A stretch of DNA of 64,000 bases. Source: Ganoderma boninense (lineage: Eukaryota; Basidiomycota; Agaricomycetes; Polyporales; Polyporaceae). The notes under the pieces were generated by a model, which saw nothing but the letters and a program-made list of their open reading frames with translations, ran no database searches and was not told where the DNA came from. The stretch lies in assembly GCA_002900995.3 (NCBI GenBank), contig CM035308.1:1054001-1118000 (forward strand), given 5' to 3'. Each line of letters starts with the position of its first letter. Positions within the stretch are counted from its first letter, which is position 1. The position numbers and the translations under genes are program-made. Shown here piece by piece: positions 34,619 through 47,000 of the stretch.

Positions 34619-36333
34619 TTACAGCTCCATCCACGACCGTTCCTGCCTCCTGACCCTCGCCATCTCCCTCGCATACTTCTCCGTTTGTCTCCACGCCTCA
34701 CCCATCTCCAAGCTCTCCGGGTCTAAGCCCGTCTCAGCATCCCCGGCCTCCTTCATCGGCTGGCCACGCCCCCACGACGTCTTCAGCGTCATCAAGTCCG
34801 GACACAAGTCCGACAAGAAGCCCGCGATCATCAAGTGGTCCGCCTCCTGCCCGATCGGGGACGGCCCGACGCCCACCATGTAGCACTGATGGAACGACAC
34901 CCCGCCCGCGGGGCGCTGGCCCGCCTCGTAGTCCTCCTCGAACGCGCTGACGTCGGTGTTGATGGGGAGTGCGAGCATCCCGACGTGTGGGCAGTGCACC
35001 GCGAGCGGGATGAGACCCTTGAGCGTGACGGAGGGAACGAGGCCCGCGGGGGCATACCGCCGCCACTCCGCGTTGAGCTCAAGTACAGTGAGTCGCGGCC
35101 ACGCACGCGCCATGCGCTCGATGCACTCGTCGTCAATGTCGATCGGCATGCCCGGCTCGAGCTGCAGCTGGCAGATGTTGAGCTGGAGGAGCGGCGCGAG
35201 CGTGTCTGGGCGGACCATGTGTAGTGAGTTATTCCGCAGGGACGGCTGCATGCTCTTGAAGTGGATATTGCGCAGAGCACCGCGCGCGGGGTGCCCGGTG
35301 AGCTTCGTGAGGAAGTCATGAAAGGCGGCGGCGGTCGGGGGTTTGTCGACACATAGATCGAGGCTATGGACATCGGGCTGGCGGATGAGGTTGAGCCACT
35401 TCTCGCAGACATCGATGGAGTCGGTGGAGAGCGAGAGCAACTGAAGCGACGGGAAGAAGTGCCCACCACGCTCACGAGCCCAGAGGAAGAACTCCCGTGA
35501 CTTCTCTGCGCCAGCACGAATCGAGACTTCCCGCAAGTTGTTCAGTCCGGAAAGGTGGACGATGGTCTCGAGTGACATTTGGATACTCCAATTGTACTTG
35601 AAGTCCAGGAGGTGCTGTTGACGAAGACCAAGGGCAAGAACGGCTTCTTCGAGCGGGGTGCACGGCGACGACTTGATCTGGAGTGAACGCAATTGCGAAG
35701 GGTTCTCACCGAAGGTGTTGAGCGCAGACACGATCTCGCGAATAGACTCGTCGTTCCACTTGCCCATCTGAATCATAAGATTTGAGGCCTTCGAATTGAG
35801 TAGGAGAAGCAAGGATGCAAGGTCTTCGGCTTCTTGCTTTTCGGGATTCGCCCAATGGAACGTACGGAGACAGGGCAATAGTGCCTCCGCTCCTAAGCAG
35901 TTCTTGAGGATGAGGTACGCAGAGGGCGCAAGGGCAGTGACGGAGAAGAGTCCCATAAACATGCAAGGATCGATATACATTGCGCGAACGCGTGAAGCGT
36001 AGAACTTGACGCGACCCCAGTCTTCTGCATTTGGGTCCCGGACAAAGGACTGAAGACATGGCTGAGGTGTGCACGTTTTGCATGGAACGAGTCGCGACGC
36101 ACCAACTGCATAGTTCCATCTTCCCGCCTAGTCTCTTGCCAGATTTCCTGAGGGAAGCATTTCACCAGAGGCACCAGCGACATTTGCTTTTCCCATAAAG
36201 TATCAAGCGCGGCATCATGAAAGCATTTGGCAGTACGGGCAAGGGCAGAGACAGTGACGCCTCCCTTCGCCGAGGCATGGACCTCTTTGAAGATCAAGTT
36301 GAGGAGTTCAGGTACTGCAAGGCAACGATGCAT
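34619..36333 (-). CDS. F-box/LRR-like protein 3
   Basis: Exons 36103-36333 and 34619-36061 (557 residues), joined across a 41-nt intron (36062-36102), short but with GTGCGT and CTCAG ends. The F-box-like segment (PELLNLIFKEVH, then ALARTAKCFHDAALDTLWEK) is followed by 'LVPLVKCFP.EIW'. The first block after the intron (DWGRVKFYASRVRAMYIDP) matches the equivalent 'DW..F..Y...VR' block of A and 4. Leucine-rich segments follow, with AVHCPHVGMLALPIN near the end. An ATG 14 codons upstream (36375) is an alternative start. No frame break. Target unknown. Confidence 0.78.
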
Positions 36334-36943
36334 TTCGGTGGAACTGTAGCGACATAAGGGTAGACTATGTGACATTTCTGGTAGGAGGAATGTTGGCTCA
36401 CCCCAGTAGAGGCTTTGCGGGCGGGATCCGAGCTTGACTGAAAGTGGAGACGATTCCAAGTTGTGCCAGCGATCGCGTATCGAGGAGTCTAAGCGTGTAC
36501 AAAACCAAGGGTTATATCGGTCACGAAATTGACAATGGGAAAGAGTAAGCTTGCAGTTGATGGAGCGGTTTAGGATGGAGGACGGGAAGGAGAAGAAGGG
36601 ACGAGGACGATGGGAAGGAGGCGAGGGAGTGGCGAAACTGTGGCGTAGCCGCGACGCGACGGTCACGTGTAATATCCCAAGTCGACGCTCCTTTGTGCAG
36701 TCCAGAGTCTACCGAGGATACCGCGCTCTTTCGTGCTCAAAACTCTGTACAGAGAAGAGAGAAAGTACTACACAAGGTTGGAGCACCGTTGTTTAGATAA
36801 ATAGTCGACCGATTGACACCCATTCGGGCACTGGGGCCCAGAGTCTTTCCTACTACTAGCATCCTCCCACCCCTACGGGCTCCAGATGAGCCTCACCCAG
36901 CGACCTGCAATTGCGGCATAAATACCACAGGCAGTCTCAGGAC
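36334..36943. other. Intergenic region between F-box 3 and F-box 4
   Basis: 610 bp upstream of F-box 3 and downstream of F-box 4, both on the minus strand. The minus-strand frame of F-box 3 stays open to 36666 without family similarity. Probably promoter and 3' flank. Confidence 0.4.
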
Positions 36944-38666
36944 TCAAGTTGTACTCACCAAATTCCACTGCTTCCCGTCCTCCCTCATCTCCTTCATCAC
37001 GCTCAAATACCTCTGCACTTCCTCCCAAGACGCGCGCCATATCGCCTCCTCCTCCGTGTCCTCCGATGAGCGCCATGTCTGCCAGCACGACTGCAGGTCT
37101 GGAAACAGACGTAATAAATACAGCGCGACCTGCTCTGGACGGGCGATAGGTTCTCGCTCCGAGCGAAGCTCCCGTAATTTGCATTCGCTACGTTCTCCTC
37201 GCAAGGCTTCATAATAGTCTGGTGGGATTCTAGGTCCCTGCCGTGACGTTTCGTGGACCCATGACTGCGCGTTGAATTTGAGGCCCAGGGCACGCAACTC
37301 GGGGCAGTGTGCCGCGAAGAACGACAGTGCGCGCACGGTCGTGGCGAGCGGGGCATGCAGACACCAGATCTCGTGAGCAAAGTAGAGCTCTTCGACGTGC
37401 GGCCACGCTTTCGCCATGTCGCGACAGAAATCGTCGTCGAATGAGAATCCCCATGGCGGCACGACGGTGACGTGGCGGAGCTGCGAGAAGTCGAGGAGAG
37501 GTCGGAGGTGTTGTGATGAGATGAGCACTCCATCGTCGACTGCGTCCTCTACCAGGACGAGATCTGGTTGTGGAGTGTCGGGCTTGATGGTGAGGCTGGT
37601 GAGCGTTGAGGGGTGGCACTGTTGGCGGATGGACGTGAAGAGTACAGGGAAAATGCCCGGGGTCGGGACAGTGGTGAGGGATATCGAGAACTTTGGAACG
37701 TCTGGGAGGACGACGCGCTGGGCAAAAGGGATATAGGACTCTACTGTGGAAAACAGGGAGAACGACTCTGTACTTGCAAAGGGTTTGTCAGGAAGGGAGT
37801 GGCTTGACAAGCCGAGCGTGTCGGGAAGTCGAATGCATATGATCTTGAGGGTAGGTAGACCGGCCAGATATGCGATGCCATCCATGGGGAGGGGGATGTT
37901 GTAACAGTCGAAGTTTGTCAGTTGGGGTCTCGTTCCTAGATAGCGCGATAGCGCTGCAGGTGGTTCATCGTCTGGACCGGCATCTCCACTGAGTGTTAAC
38001 TCTTGTAGTTGATCAAAGTCGCACAGAATATCGAGCGTTGCGGCGACAGTTCCGGATGGTTCTCCTGCTTCGCTAGTACAGTCCCAGTAGATGTCAGCAA
38101 TTCGGAGTCCTTTCCCCAGGACAGTGAGAAGGTGCGGGATAACATTGTGGCGAAGACCAAGCGAAAACACCCCAAGCTCGAGCACATTGGGGAGTAGGAT
38201 GTGTCGCGGGCGGAGAGCGCAAATAGTTTCAAATACATCGGGTGGTACGAATGGCGACGGAGAAGGACTCCTCGGGTCTCCGAGGCGGCGAACATAAGGC
38301 GCATATGCGAGGAATGCAGCCCAGTCTTTGGTTCTGAGGGTTCGTCGAAAGTGCTATCGTAGAGGCATCAGTTTGAATGCAGCACTAGGAACCTGACACG
38401 AAAATACGTACATACGTCTCCTGCTCGTCCAGCTCTCTGACGTCGTCCGGGAAACACTCCATAAGGGGCCAAAGGGTGAAGATGTACTCCCAGAGAGTGC
38501 GAATAGCCAATTCGCGGAACGGCTTGCAGCATCGAGCCAGTCGCGCAAGGGTCGACCTATCTGCAAACGAGCACACATGCCTGAACACTTCAGCAATGAA
38601 TAGTGTCCTTGACGCGATAGCAACGGTGTCTTGAGCCTTGTGCGATAGAGTCTCTGAGGCCTCCAT
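36944..38666 (-). CDS. F-box/LRR-like protein 4
   Basis: Exons 38412-38666 and 36944-38353 (554 residues); intron 38354-38411 is 58 nt with a GTACGT donor. The F-box-like segment is EVFRHVCSFADRSTLARLAR followed by CCKPFRELAIRTLWEY. After the intron come TKDWAAFLAYAPYVRRLG and the leucine-rich body with LRPLLDFSQLRHVTVV, AKAWPHVEELYFAHEIWCLH and AAHCPELRALGLKFNAQ. These blocks are the clearest counterparts of the left-edge pseudogene. The last codons fall on a GTGAGT, so an extra small 3' exon with a slightly different C-terminus is possible. Target unknown. Confidence 0.78.
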
Positions 38667-39412
38667 TCAGGTCGGCTACTGCTGGGAACGTCGCTGCGAA
38701 GGCTACAATGCGGAGAGGGGTACCTGCCGGCGGAGTTCGGACAGTTTGGCCATCATGAAATCGAAAGCACCGACAGACTGAGAAATAGCACGTACTTTGT
38801 ATGATTGCTTCTACCCCTTTCTCTGCACGAGTGGGACAGAGTAGGATGGCGCGAAGGTGCAAAGAGTAGGACTCGACATGCATGGCGTCTCCGTTCCTTT
38901 GCCAGCCCGATGAGATCGCGATCAGAGCAAGCTCCCGAGGCCGTGCGCGATCCTCTCTTGGAGAGCATCGTCAATGGTTGGTTGTAGATGAGAACGACAA
39001 ATGAAGGTTATTGTGCTAGTTCTGGTTCTGCACTTGAGCCTGAGTCTGAGGCCAGTTGGCACTGCCATTCGTTTAATGAGGTCAGTTACGTCCGTGTAGT
39101 AAGTAAATCGTACAGCGCTCCCGTTCCCAATAATTGAAAGCAAAATTGGAATTGCGCCAAACGAGGTGACATAGGGATGTTAGCGAGCATGTTGGAGTCG
39201 TAGGATAGAGAAAGCGGGTGGGCAGCAGCCACGGGACGTGCGCGTGAGTACTCAAGCGAAGAAACCATGTCGCACGCTCGCTTACACGATCGCGCAATCG
39301 CGACAGTGGGCGAGCAGCCGTCAGCGCCGTCGCGGTCGGCTCGCCGCTCTCTTTATCAGCCTTTAGCCCTCTCTGCTCACCGCGCGACCCTCATACCCGT
39401 ACTTGGAGAGCC
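38667..39412. promoter_or_regulatory. Divergent promoter region of F-box 4 and the mitochondrial carrier
   Basis: 746 bp between divergent starts. No coding sequence is recognised; the last 60 bases before 39413 are C/T-rich on the plus strand. Confidence 0.4.
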
Positions 39413-40966
39413 ATGGACAAGTCTACGATTAACGAGCTCATCGCAGGAAGCATCGGCGGCGCTGCGCAGGTCATCGTTGGCCACCCGCTGGACACGGTCA
39501 AGACCCGCGCACAGATCGCTCCCAGTTCAGTCTCTTCCTCGATTGTAGGCTGGAGACCGTGAGGGCTTATTATTGCATTCGTGCGCCATGCAGAGGCGAT
39601 GTTTGTGAGTGCACGCGATGTTGCAGTGAAGCGAAGCGGACTGACGAATGTCCGCACAGAAAGGGCCTATGGACATTCTGACCCAGACATTAAGGAAGGA
39701 AGGTTTCTTCGCTCTATACAAAGGTATGTACTGCTCGTATTCGGTATGCAAACTCCTCTACATCCCGCGCGCAGGTATGGCCAGCCCGTTAATGGGTATC
39801 GCCGGCGTGAACTCCCTCCTCTTCGCCGCGTATGGTGCCTCCAAACGCCTCATATCCCCTTTCCCTCACCTTTCCCTCAAGGAGATCGCGGCGGCTGGTG
39901 CGCTCGCTGGCGCAATTAACGCTGTGCTCGCGAGTCCAGGTACGGGACAACCGAAAGACATAGGAGGATGTGCTCACGATGAACGCAGTGGAGATGTTCA
40001 AGGTGCGCATGCAAGGCCAGTACGGCCAGCCCGGAGACAAGAAGCTTCGCGCGGTGGTGAGCGAGATGTGGAACGAGTGGGGCTTCAGGAAGGGGATCAT
40101 GCGCGGATACTGGGTAACAGTGGCTAGAGAGATCCCAGCATACGCAGGGTGCGTTGCTCCGACAGTCTCGTTCATCTCAAATATGCTCAGTTCTCGTGTT
40201 TAGATTCTATACAGGTAGGGTGAACTAATCAAGGTCAATGTGTGCACCATATTGACGTCGTCTACAGGCTTCGAGTTTTCCAAGCGCAAGTTTGGCGAGA
40301 AGTATGGCAAGCAGATTCCAGTGTGGGCCCTGCTCGTTAGCGGTTCCATGGGTGGGGTACGTATATACTGGAATTGTTGTCCTGCGATTTAGCCATTGAC
40401 GTGACTGCAGATCTCATACTGGCTATCGTGTTATCCACTAGGTATTTATCTCCCTCGTTATGCTTCTTTCGAACTTCCTGATGAGATATTGTTTTGAAGA
40501 TGTCATCAAGTCTCGTATCCAGCTACGAGCCACCCCACCCGAAGGCACCCCTGTACAATATATTGCACGGGAACTGCGGGCAGTCGTTGCGGAAGGCGGA
40601 GCGTACGTGTGGGCTAGATGAGTTGGCGAAGTCGCGAAGCTCACACGTCCCTCCTGTTATAGCTCTGGCCTCTTCCGCGGCTTGACTCCATCATGTAAGT
40701 TTGTGCGCCCTATTCCAAGTGAACAAGCACTAACCCAAAGTCACATTCGCAGTGTTGAGAAGGTGAGGTTGGACCTTCGAATACGGACCGCTGGCCCTAG
40801 GCGTGCGACTGATTTTCTTTATTCCCTCCAGTATACCCGCCGCGGCCGCTACATTCGCGGCCTTCGAAATCACAAGAGGTGAGGTTTCTTCTTCTCCGCG
40901 TTGCAGTCGTTCCGAGGGCTAAATATGGTCTCTCCAGAGTACTTGGAAAAGCTCACCGGGGTTTGA
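39413..40966 (+). CDS. Mitochondrial carrier protein, SLC25 family
   Basis: Inner-membrane solute carrier. Twelve exons: 39413-39544, 39660-39723, 39775-39939, 39989-40148, 40204-40214, 40268-40356, 40411-40441, 40500-40602, 40663-40694, 40753-40762, 40832-40878, 40938-40966 (290 residues). The three repeats each show the carrier signature: HPLDTVKTRAQ, SPVEMFKVRMQ and YPLDVIKSRIQ, with the matching GFFALYKG, GFRKGIMRGYW and GLFRGLTPSLLRS loops. Exons of 11 nt (40204-40214) and 10 nt (40753-40762) are required to keep the protein continuous (AGFYTGFEF and LLRSIPAAAA). The first intron's donor (GTAGGC at 39545) is the least certain junction. The layout resembles the carnitine/ornithine-like branch, but the substrate cannot be assigned. 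Confidence 0.92.
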
Positions 40967-43900
40967 GCTGTACACTGGCCTATTGCGGGACTTCGAGCCT
41001 GAATTCCGGATTTATCAGAGAACGTCGTATCTACACGAATTCTTGCTTAAGCTTCTTCACATCTAAATGCACAGATTTGCATTGCCAAACGGTTTGCTCC
41101 TATAATCAACCGATAGGCGTTTGGTCTCAGGATCAATCCCTACTCGATTCCCTGAATCAGGTCATGCGTATAACCACAACACTCCAACTACCCATCTCCA
41201 CCCGATCCTTCCATCGAGGAGGCGTACCGAGTTTTCTCCACCATAGGACACTGCTTTCTGTCAAATCGACGATCCAGCGCGTCGTAAGATTAACTGGGAC
41301 GCGACTTCGCTCACCCACGAAGGTTCCTCCGGCTCGCACTCGCGAGCGTCATCCCATTACTGACCCCGCAATGTCTCCACGCCAGTGGAAGCGGAAGCAG
41401 CCGGGCGATCCTCTGCTCGTATTGCGAGCATGTTCTCGCGTCATCGCCTCTCCACCTCCGTTATCGCTGCTTATGCACCAGCCTGTCTCGCGGAGGTATA
41501 TCCTGCCGATTCCGATCGTTCCCAAGGAATTCAAACTCATAAGCATCTGAATCAGAGCGCAGGAAGCGTCGCGTCCGCTTCGGAGTACGGCCCTCGCTCC
41601 GTCGCACCCGGACCCCGTATCCAAGGATAACCCACCTAACGGTTATCCCGCCTAACGGTTATCTCGCGCCCAGCGGCTGGGCGCGATCCGCAAAGCCTAA
41701 AGAGCGAGAGGGCGGCGAATCAGAATCGCAGGGCTGAGGGGATCCGCCATATGCGCCCTACAATACGCGGGACGGACCGTATCCCGACACCAGATGTCCT
41801 TCGCATCCAGGGGCAGACAGAGATGATACCGCAGGCTGCAGACTTCGTCAATGGGAGCGGAGGCAAAAACGAACATGCGCACCTTCACTGGCCCAATGTG
41901 TGGTGCTCGACGACGTTCGCGGCGGGGGCACTAACCACCCTGCAGGCCGCAGAAGCCTGAAGGGGGAGGGCCTCCAAAACTTCACAAACGCTGAAGAAGC
42001 GTCCGGAGCGGAGTAAGCATGGTGGTTTGGCCAGTATGCCCGGACGCCTTCACGTCAGCGACGTGCGCGATTGGCCCATGCTTCCCCGTCTGCACGGCGT
42101 TCGCGCAAGCCCGCCAATGGCCTCTCGCCTCGCGTGCCCAAGCGGGGCACAGATTGGTCGCCGCCCGCGTTCCGAGCAAGCTCACCAGCCGCAAGGTACA
42201 ACTCCGGGAGGATAACCCGCCTTTGGCGCTCGTAAAGGTCGTCGATGCTTCTCCTTCGTCCGATCGGATGACGCGGACGAATGCGGTCTGCTTCTCGTGC
42301 GCCTCGCGCGGATTGTCGCGCACTGACGAGGGCATGGCGCAGGCGTGCATCACCATCCAGCAGCGGCAAAATCACTGCGAGCGCGTAAGGAAGACGTACG
42401 TTCTGAGCGCCACATCCGTCATATTCCGCCGTGCTTCGCGCACGACAATATCATGCTCGGGCGGAGGACCGAGGACTGCGAGGAGCCTTCTCTCCCCGAC
42501 GCGAGGACACGCCATTGGGCGAGCAGGCCCAATGCCCGTGCGTCTTCGCCGTGGCGACACGATCCTCAGAGCCGATGGCCCGATGCGCGATAGCATTGGC
42601 CAGATAGAGTTGCCCACGCACGCATTCGGCTTCCGCTTCGACCGCCGCGAGGGACACGCTCGTAGCCGGTGCCGTCACTGCTGCCCACGGGGCAGTCGGG
42701 GGCCTGCGCGACGCTCCTCCCGCCCGCGCATTCCCATTGGCGTGTGTTCTTAGACGGCGACGGCTTGCGGGCCCCTGGGGAAGCAGCGGGCGGCGAACAG
42801 CCCATTAGCCAATCGCAAGGAGACGGGCGTGCTGTCCAGTAGGAGGTTCTCAGAAAACCTCATGCGCGTGTGCGGCCAATGGGAACGGGCACTTACCTTG
42901 TGCCGCTTAGGCCCTCGGTCCGAGGCGAGGGCGCGAGAGGCGCGACGGATAGGCAAGGGGGTGGGAGAGGATAAGTCACTTGTCTGAGGGCTGGTTGGGA
43001 AAGGTGCGAAAGGGAAAATGTCGGCTGCGCCATGAAGCAGAAGGGGCTGCAGAGGCGGGGCGGGGGACGATTTCGGCGAGGCGTCGCCAGAGACATGTCC
43101 GCGGACCATAACGTGAAGGTGTCGTCCTGTAGAGGGTACGAGTATGCCCCGACATGTGCCATGCTCGAGACACATCGGGTGCGGTTGCTGGGCGAATGAG
43201 GTTGGCCTGCCGGTGACAGACACATCGGGGATGAAGTAGACTTGTAAACATCTGACTCAGCAGCAGCAGCGGCAGCATGTCCCCTGCCTCTGCGACTCTC
43301 GCAAGGCCGCAGTGATGTCATTGCCTTGTATAGGTCGTACCTGTATACGGCATGCGCAGCGTGAGTATACCGGGCGAGGTTGTTCAACATGAGATTAGGT
43401 CACCTATTATATGTCTAAGTTGCCTTAAGCTTAGCATAGAACATAATAAGAGCCGTGTTGCAACCCAGGCACCCGCAGGAGCCGAACTTCATTATAAGTT
43501 GCAAGACAGCCAGCCATGTGCATCCCCTGCGGCGCGGTGCATGGAGCAGTGTAGATGGGAAGACCTATGGGCCCGGGACGGCCTTTGGCAACTCAAATCA
43601 AGTGAGCAGTTCCCCTGAAGTTCAGCGGCCGCCGAGTCCCATCTGCATTTGATGACCGACCCTCCGCGTAGCGACAGATCGTCAGCCCTAACACGAGTCT
43701 GACATACGCATCTTAGCAACTAGCCAATAAAACAGCCGGGGGCGCGCTCGGTAACAGCCAGTCGAGACGTTCAGCTGCTAGAACCCAGCATAACCGCCCA
43801 GGGCGAACATCCATCCTGCGCCCAAGAATCCCCGGGTGGCGTCGGTCAGTCCCAGGCTGTACTGCGTACTGACTGTCCAGATGACTGACGTCCCAAGCAC

Positions 43901-44070
43901 GATTGAAAGGGAGTAAAAATATCGGGACAGCCAGTATGCTGAGCACGGGGGAAATGATCAGGACGTTGCGGCGTAATAGGTACGACAGTCTCGAAGGAAC
44001 CATCACACTGCCGTGCAGGAGATGTTCTAGCTGGAGCAACATACGTGACTTCCCATCTTGCACCATTCAA
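40967..44070. other. Gene-poor region, part 1
   Basis: No gene can be supported. Open frames overlap on both strands around 42000-42750 (up to 244 codons), as expected for GC-rich noncoding DNA. It holds the repeat and hairpin at 41627-41700 and a GCAGCAGCAGC run near 43260. Confidence 0.45.
41627..41700. repeat. Tandem CCTAACGGTTATC motif and 11-bp hairpin (Helitron-end-like)
   Basis: CCTAACGGTTATC occurs twice (near 41634 and 41651), next to GGATAAC, its partial inverse. An 11-bp perfect hairpin follows: TCGCGCCCAGC (41664-41674) and GCTGGGCGCGA (41676-41686), loop one base. Ten bases later is CTAA (41697-41700). Hairpin plus about 10 bases plus CTRR is the layout of Helitron 3' ends, but the next base is A rather than T and no matching 5' end or helicase was found. 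Confidence 0.4.
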
Positions 44071-47000
44071 GAAAACGTTTCGGTCTCAGGGAGATGTGAC
44101 CGTCCCTGTAATCTTCCAGCCGTGTGTCACTGTGGTGAGGCTGGACGCCCAAGGGCCGCTCCAGCTCGTTCTGTTCTGCTGGAAAGTGAAGACATAAACG
44201 GGCATGGTGGCGCAAGGCGCCGACATATGCCGGCAACGATCGAGCTTACCATACAGAGCTGCATGCGGCCGGCGAGGTACGCGATCTTCCAGGACGATGA
44301 CGTGCGGGCATGCGGTAGTTCGTTGTTGTCAGAGGTTTGGGATAAGTTCGAAAGGGGCATATCCTCGATGGTAGGTACCTAACCTGCAGATCGTGGATAA
44401 GGGTCAGAGACTGCTTCCGTTGAGCATTCATCACGTACTCGGAACAGAGGCAAGGCCAATTGCGGCTGGCGTCGCGACGACCCATCTCGTGCGTCAGCCA
44501 CTTGTTCCGTCCCCGGAAGTAATGTCATGCAAGCACCGTACTCCCCCGGATGCGCTGGCCTTCCTCGGGGCCGTTGGTGGCTGTAATTGACATGCCTTCA
44601 ACTGGAGGGCATGGCGCTGCCATCGTTGCTGCGGGTTCAACATTCAGGACCCGTTAGCATGTGGCGAGCACTGGAGACCATCAAAGCAAGCCACTTACAG
44701 ACTGTTGCTTGTACCCGGGGAATGACGCCTCCCCTCATCTTCCTGTGGCCACGTTTCCCCAGACGATGGGAAGGGAAGCAACCGGGGTTGATCCCGTACT
44801 AACGCCGGAGCCCTGACCGCTGTGTGGCCTGTCACCTTCGAACAGGCAAGGGCGGCAAAGCACCGGCCTGTGGTTCGACGACACTCGTTCCTACTCAGCC
44901 CCGAGCGTTGGCACGGGTTCGCTGCGCGTGGTATGTCGGCATTCAATTCGACGCCTCACGCCCCGACATGCAGGATCGCCGACACACCAGAGCTGCCTCG
45001 GCCTGGGGTCGCGACGGGGTGCGGGGAAACAAAGTTCATCTGTGCTCCAAGGAAGGCGCGCAGCCCGAGGTCCGGGGCACAGCCGATGCGGAGAGACGAT
45101 GGCACTGACTAGCCGTAGCTGTACGCGCGACCGGCCCCACCTGCGCAATGACATCCGTGGCTAGTTCCCGGTGATTAAACATCAGCAACCAGTCGAGCAG
45201 ATAGCGCGTAAGGTCATACCTAATACATTCGCATAGGTAGGTGCAGGGTGCAATACATTGACCACCCGGACCATCCGGTGGCCACGGAGTCGCCCACGGC
45301 TCTTCCAAGTCCGCGTCCACCCTGATCACAGCTGCGACTGGATCTGGTCGCCCGCGGAGTGCGAAACACGTCAGGCGGATGGAGAGCGGCACGCCCTTGT
45401 GGTGTTCTTCGCAACTCGAGATAGCGTTGTGTTAGAGTCGCGCCCAATCCTTGCATACGGAATGTGGGGGATTGCGCGGGCGGTCGCTCGGAAGTGGAGA
45501 CGGATCACGAGGGCGGAGCCCCACTTGCAGCAGCAAGTATGTTGCGTCCATGTTCGTGCCGTGTTCTGCCGTGGGCGAGGTTATTTATGTTTTGAATTGG
45601 ACCAAGACCGCCTCGGCCGAGAGCCAAGGCTCGACGCTCGACGCTCCATGTTCAACGTCCAACCACCCTCGAACAATGTTGTTCATCTCCCAAGTGGTCC
45701 TATTAGCCGCGAGGGGCCGAGCGATCGGTACAACGGCGCTGATCGTTCCCCAAAGTCCAGCCATACATCGTACCAGGGCAGCGAGTGGTCAGTCGACCAG
45801 CCTTCGAACCCTGCCTGTCGAGCCACATCAGTCGTTGCGACCCATAAGAGATACCGAGGCGCACCAGCTGGGCAGCAGACCCGCCTCGCCATCCCGGAGG
45901 AAACCACCCCGGAGCCAAGGTGGGACGACGCGATCTCGGAAGGCACCTGCACCTCCCAACCGCGCGCCCACAAACAGAACGCAGATTCCTTCCCTGCCAG
46001 AACTCGTCAGAAGCGCATCGCAGGGCTCAGAAGGCGTGCAGGAGACCCTTGCCTGGGCGAGCCCAAACCCCGCACGGCGCCTCCGGTCTGTGGCACTGAC
46101 ATATGCCTGTAAGTTGTGCACTAGCCTCCATCGGGCAGCAGCCATACGCGCAGTTTCGGCGGACAGACAGTCGACAGTCTGCAGACTGCTGCGTCGATAG
46201 CGACAGTCACCCCGCACGGGGTGCCACGGAACGCACCATTTACCCCGCACTTCGTGCCATTCTGGAACAGCTTAGGCGGCGGAGGTGGGCTTACCCCGCA
46301 TCGCGTCATGCCCGCGCTGTCGTCTGCGTCCGCGTCCATGATGATGCTAAAGTTACGGAAACGTCAGCAGGGCCGCTGGAATGCTGGAATGAGGACGAGG
46401 CCACGCGGGGGCTTACATACATCCAGGATCATGCTCCGTGTGTGTAAGCTTGCGCGTTGTGTGGCGTGCCGTAACCGCGCGACGACGGACGGCCTTCGGT
46501 GACGATGACGGTGTTGCTGCGGGCGGCGGCCGCACAACGAGGCACGCAAGGCACGTATGCACTGTCGCGCTGTATGGGGAACCCCGAGGGGGTAGGTAAG
46601 GGGGCGGGGGTTACGCAGTGCCCAGTGGTCGATCGCGTTGGCCCTGCCGCCCACGAACCAGTCAGTGCATGCATGCATCCAATCGAGGCGGCGTAGCCCA
46701 CCAAGCAACGACCACCCACCTGCACGCGTGCGTGCCTCGCACACGTCACCCTCCTGCGCCGCCGCGAGTTGACCAACTCTCAACCTTGTCCGGTGCAGGT
46801 GGCAAGAGGCGAGCGGACGGCGAGCCTGGAGTGCGATCGCCCCCGGGGGGACGGTGCTTGCCAATTTGCGATGCTTGACCGCGAGCCTGTGACAGAGCGG
46901 GTGGAGTGGGAGCCCGTAAGCTATCAGGCGCGCTCGGCAACCTAGCAGCTGGAATGCCCGAAAGGTGCGAATGCAGACGTGCTTGTCCGTGCGTGCGCGC

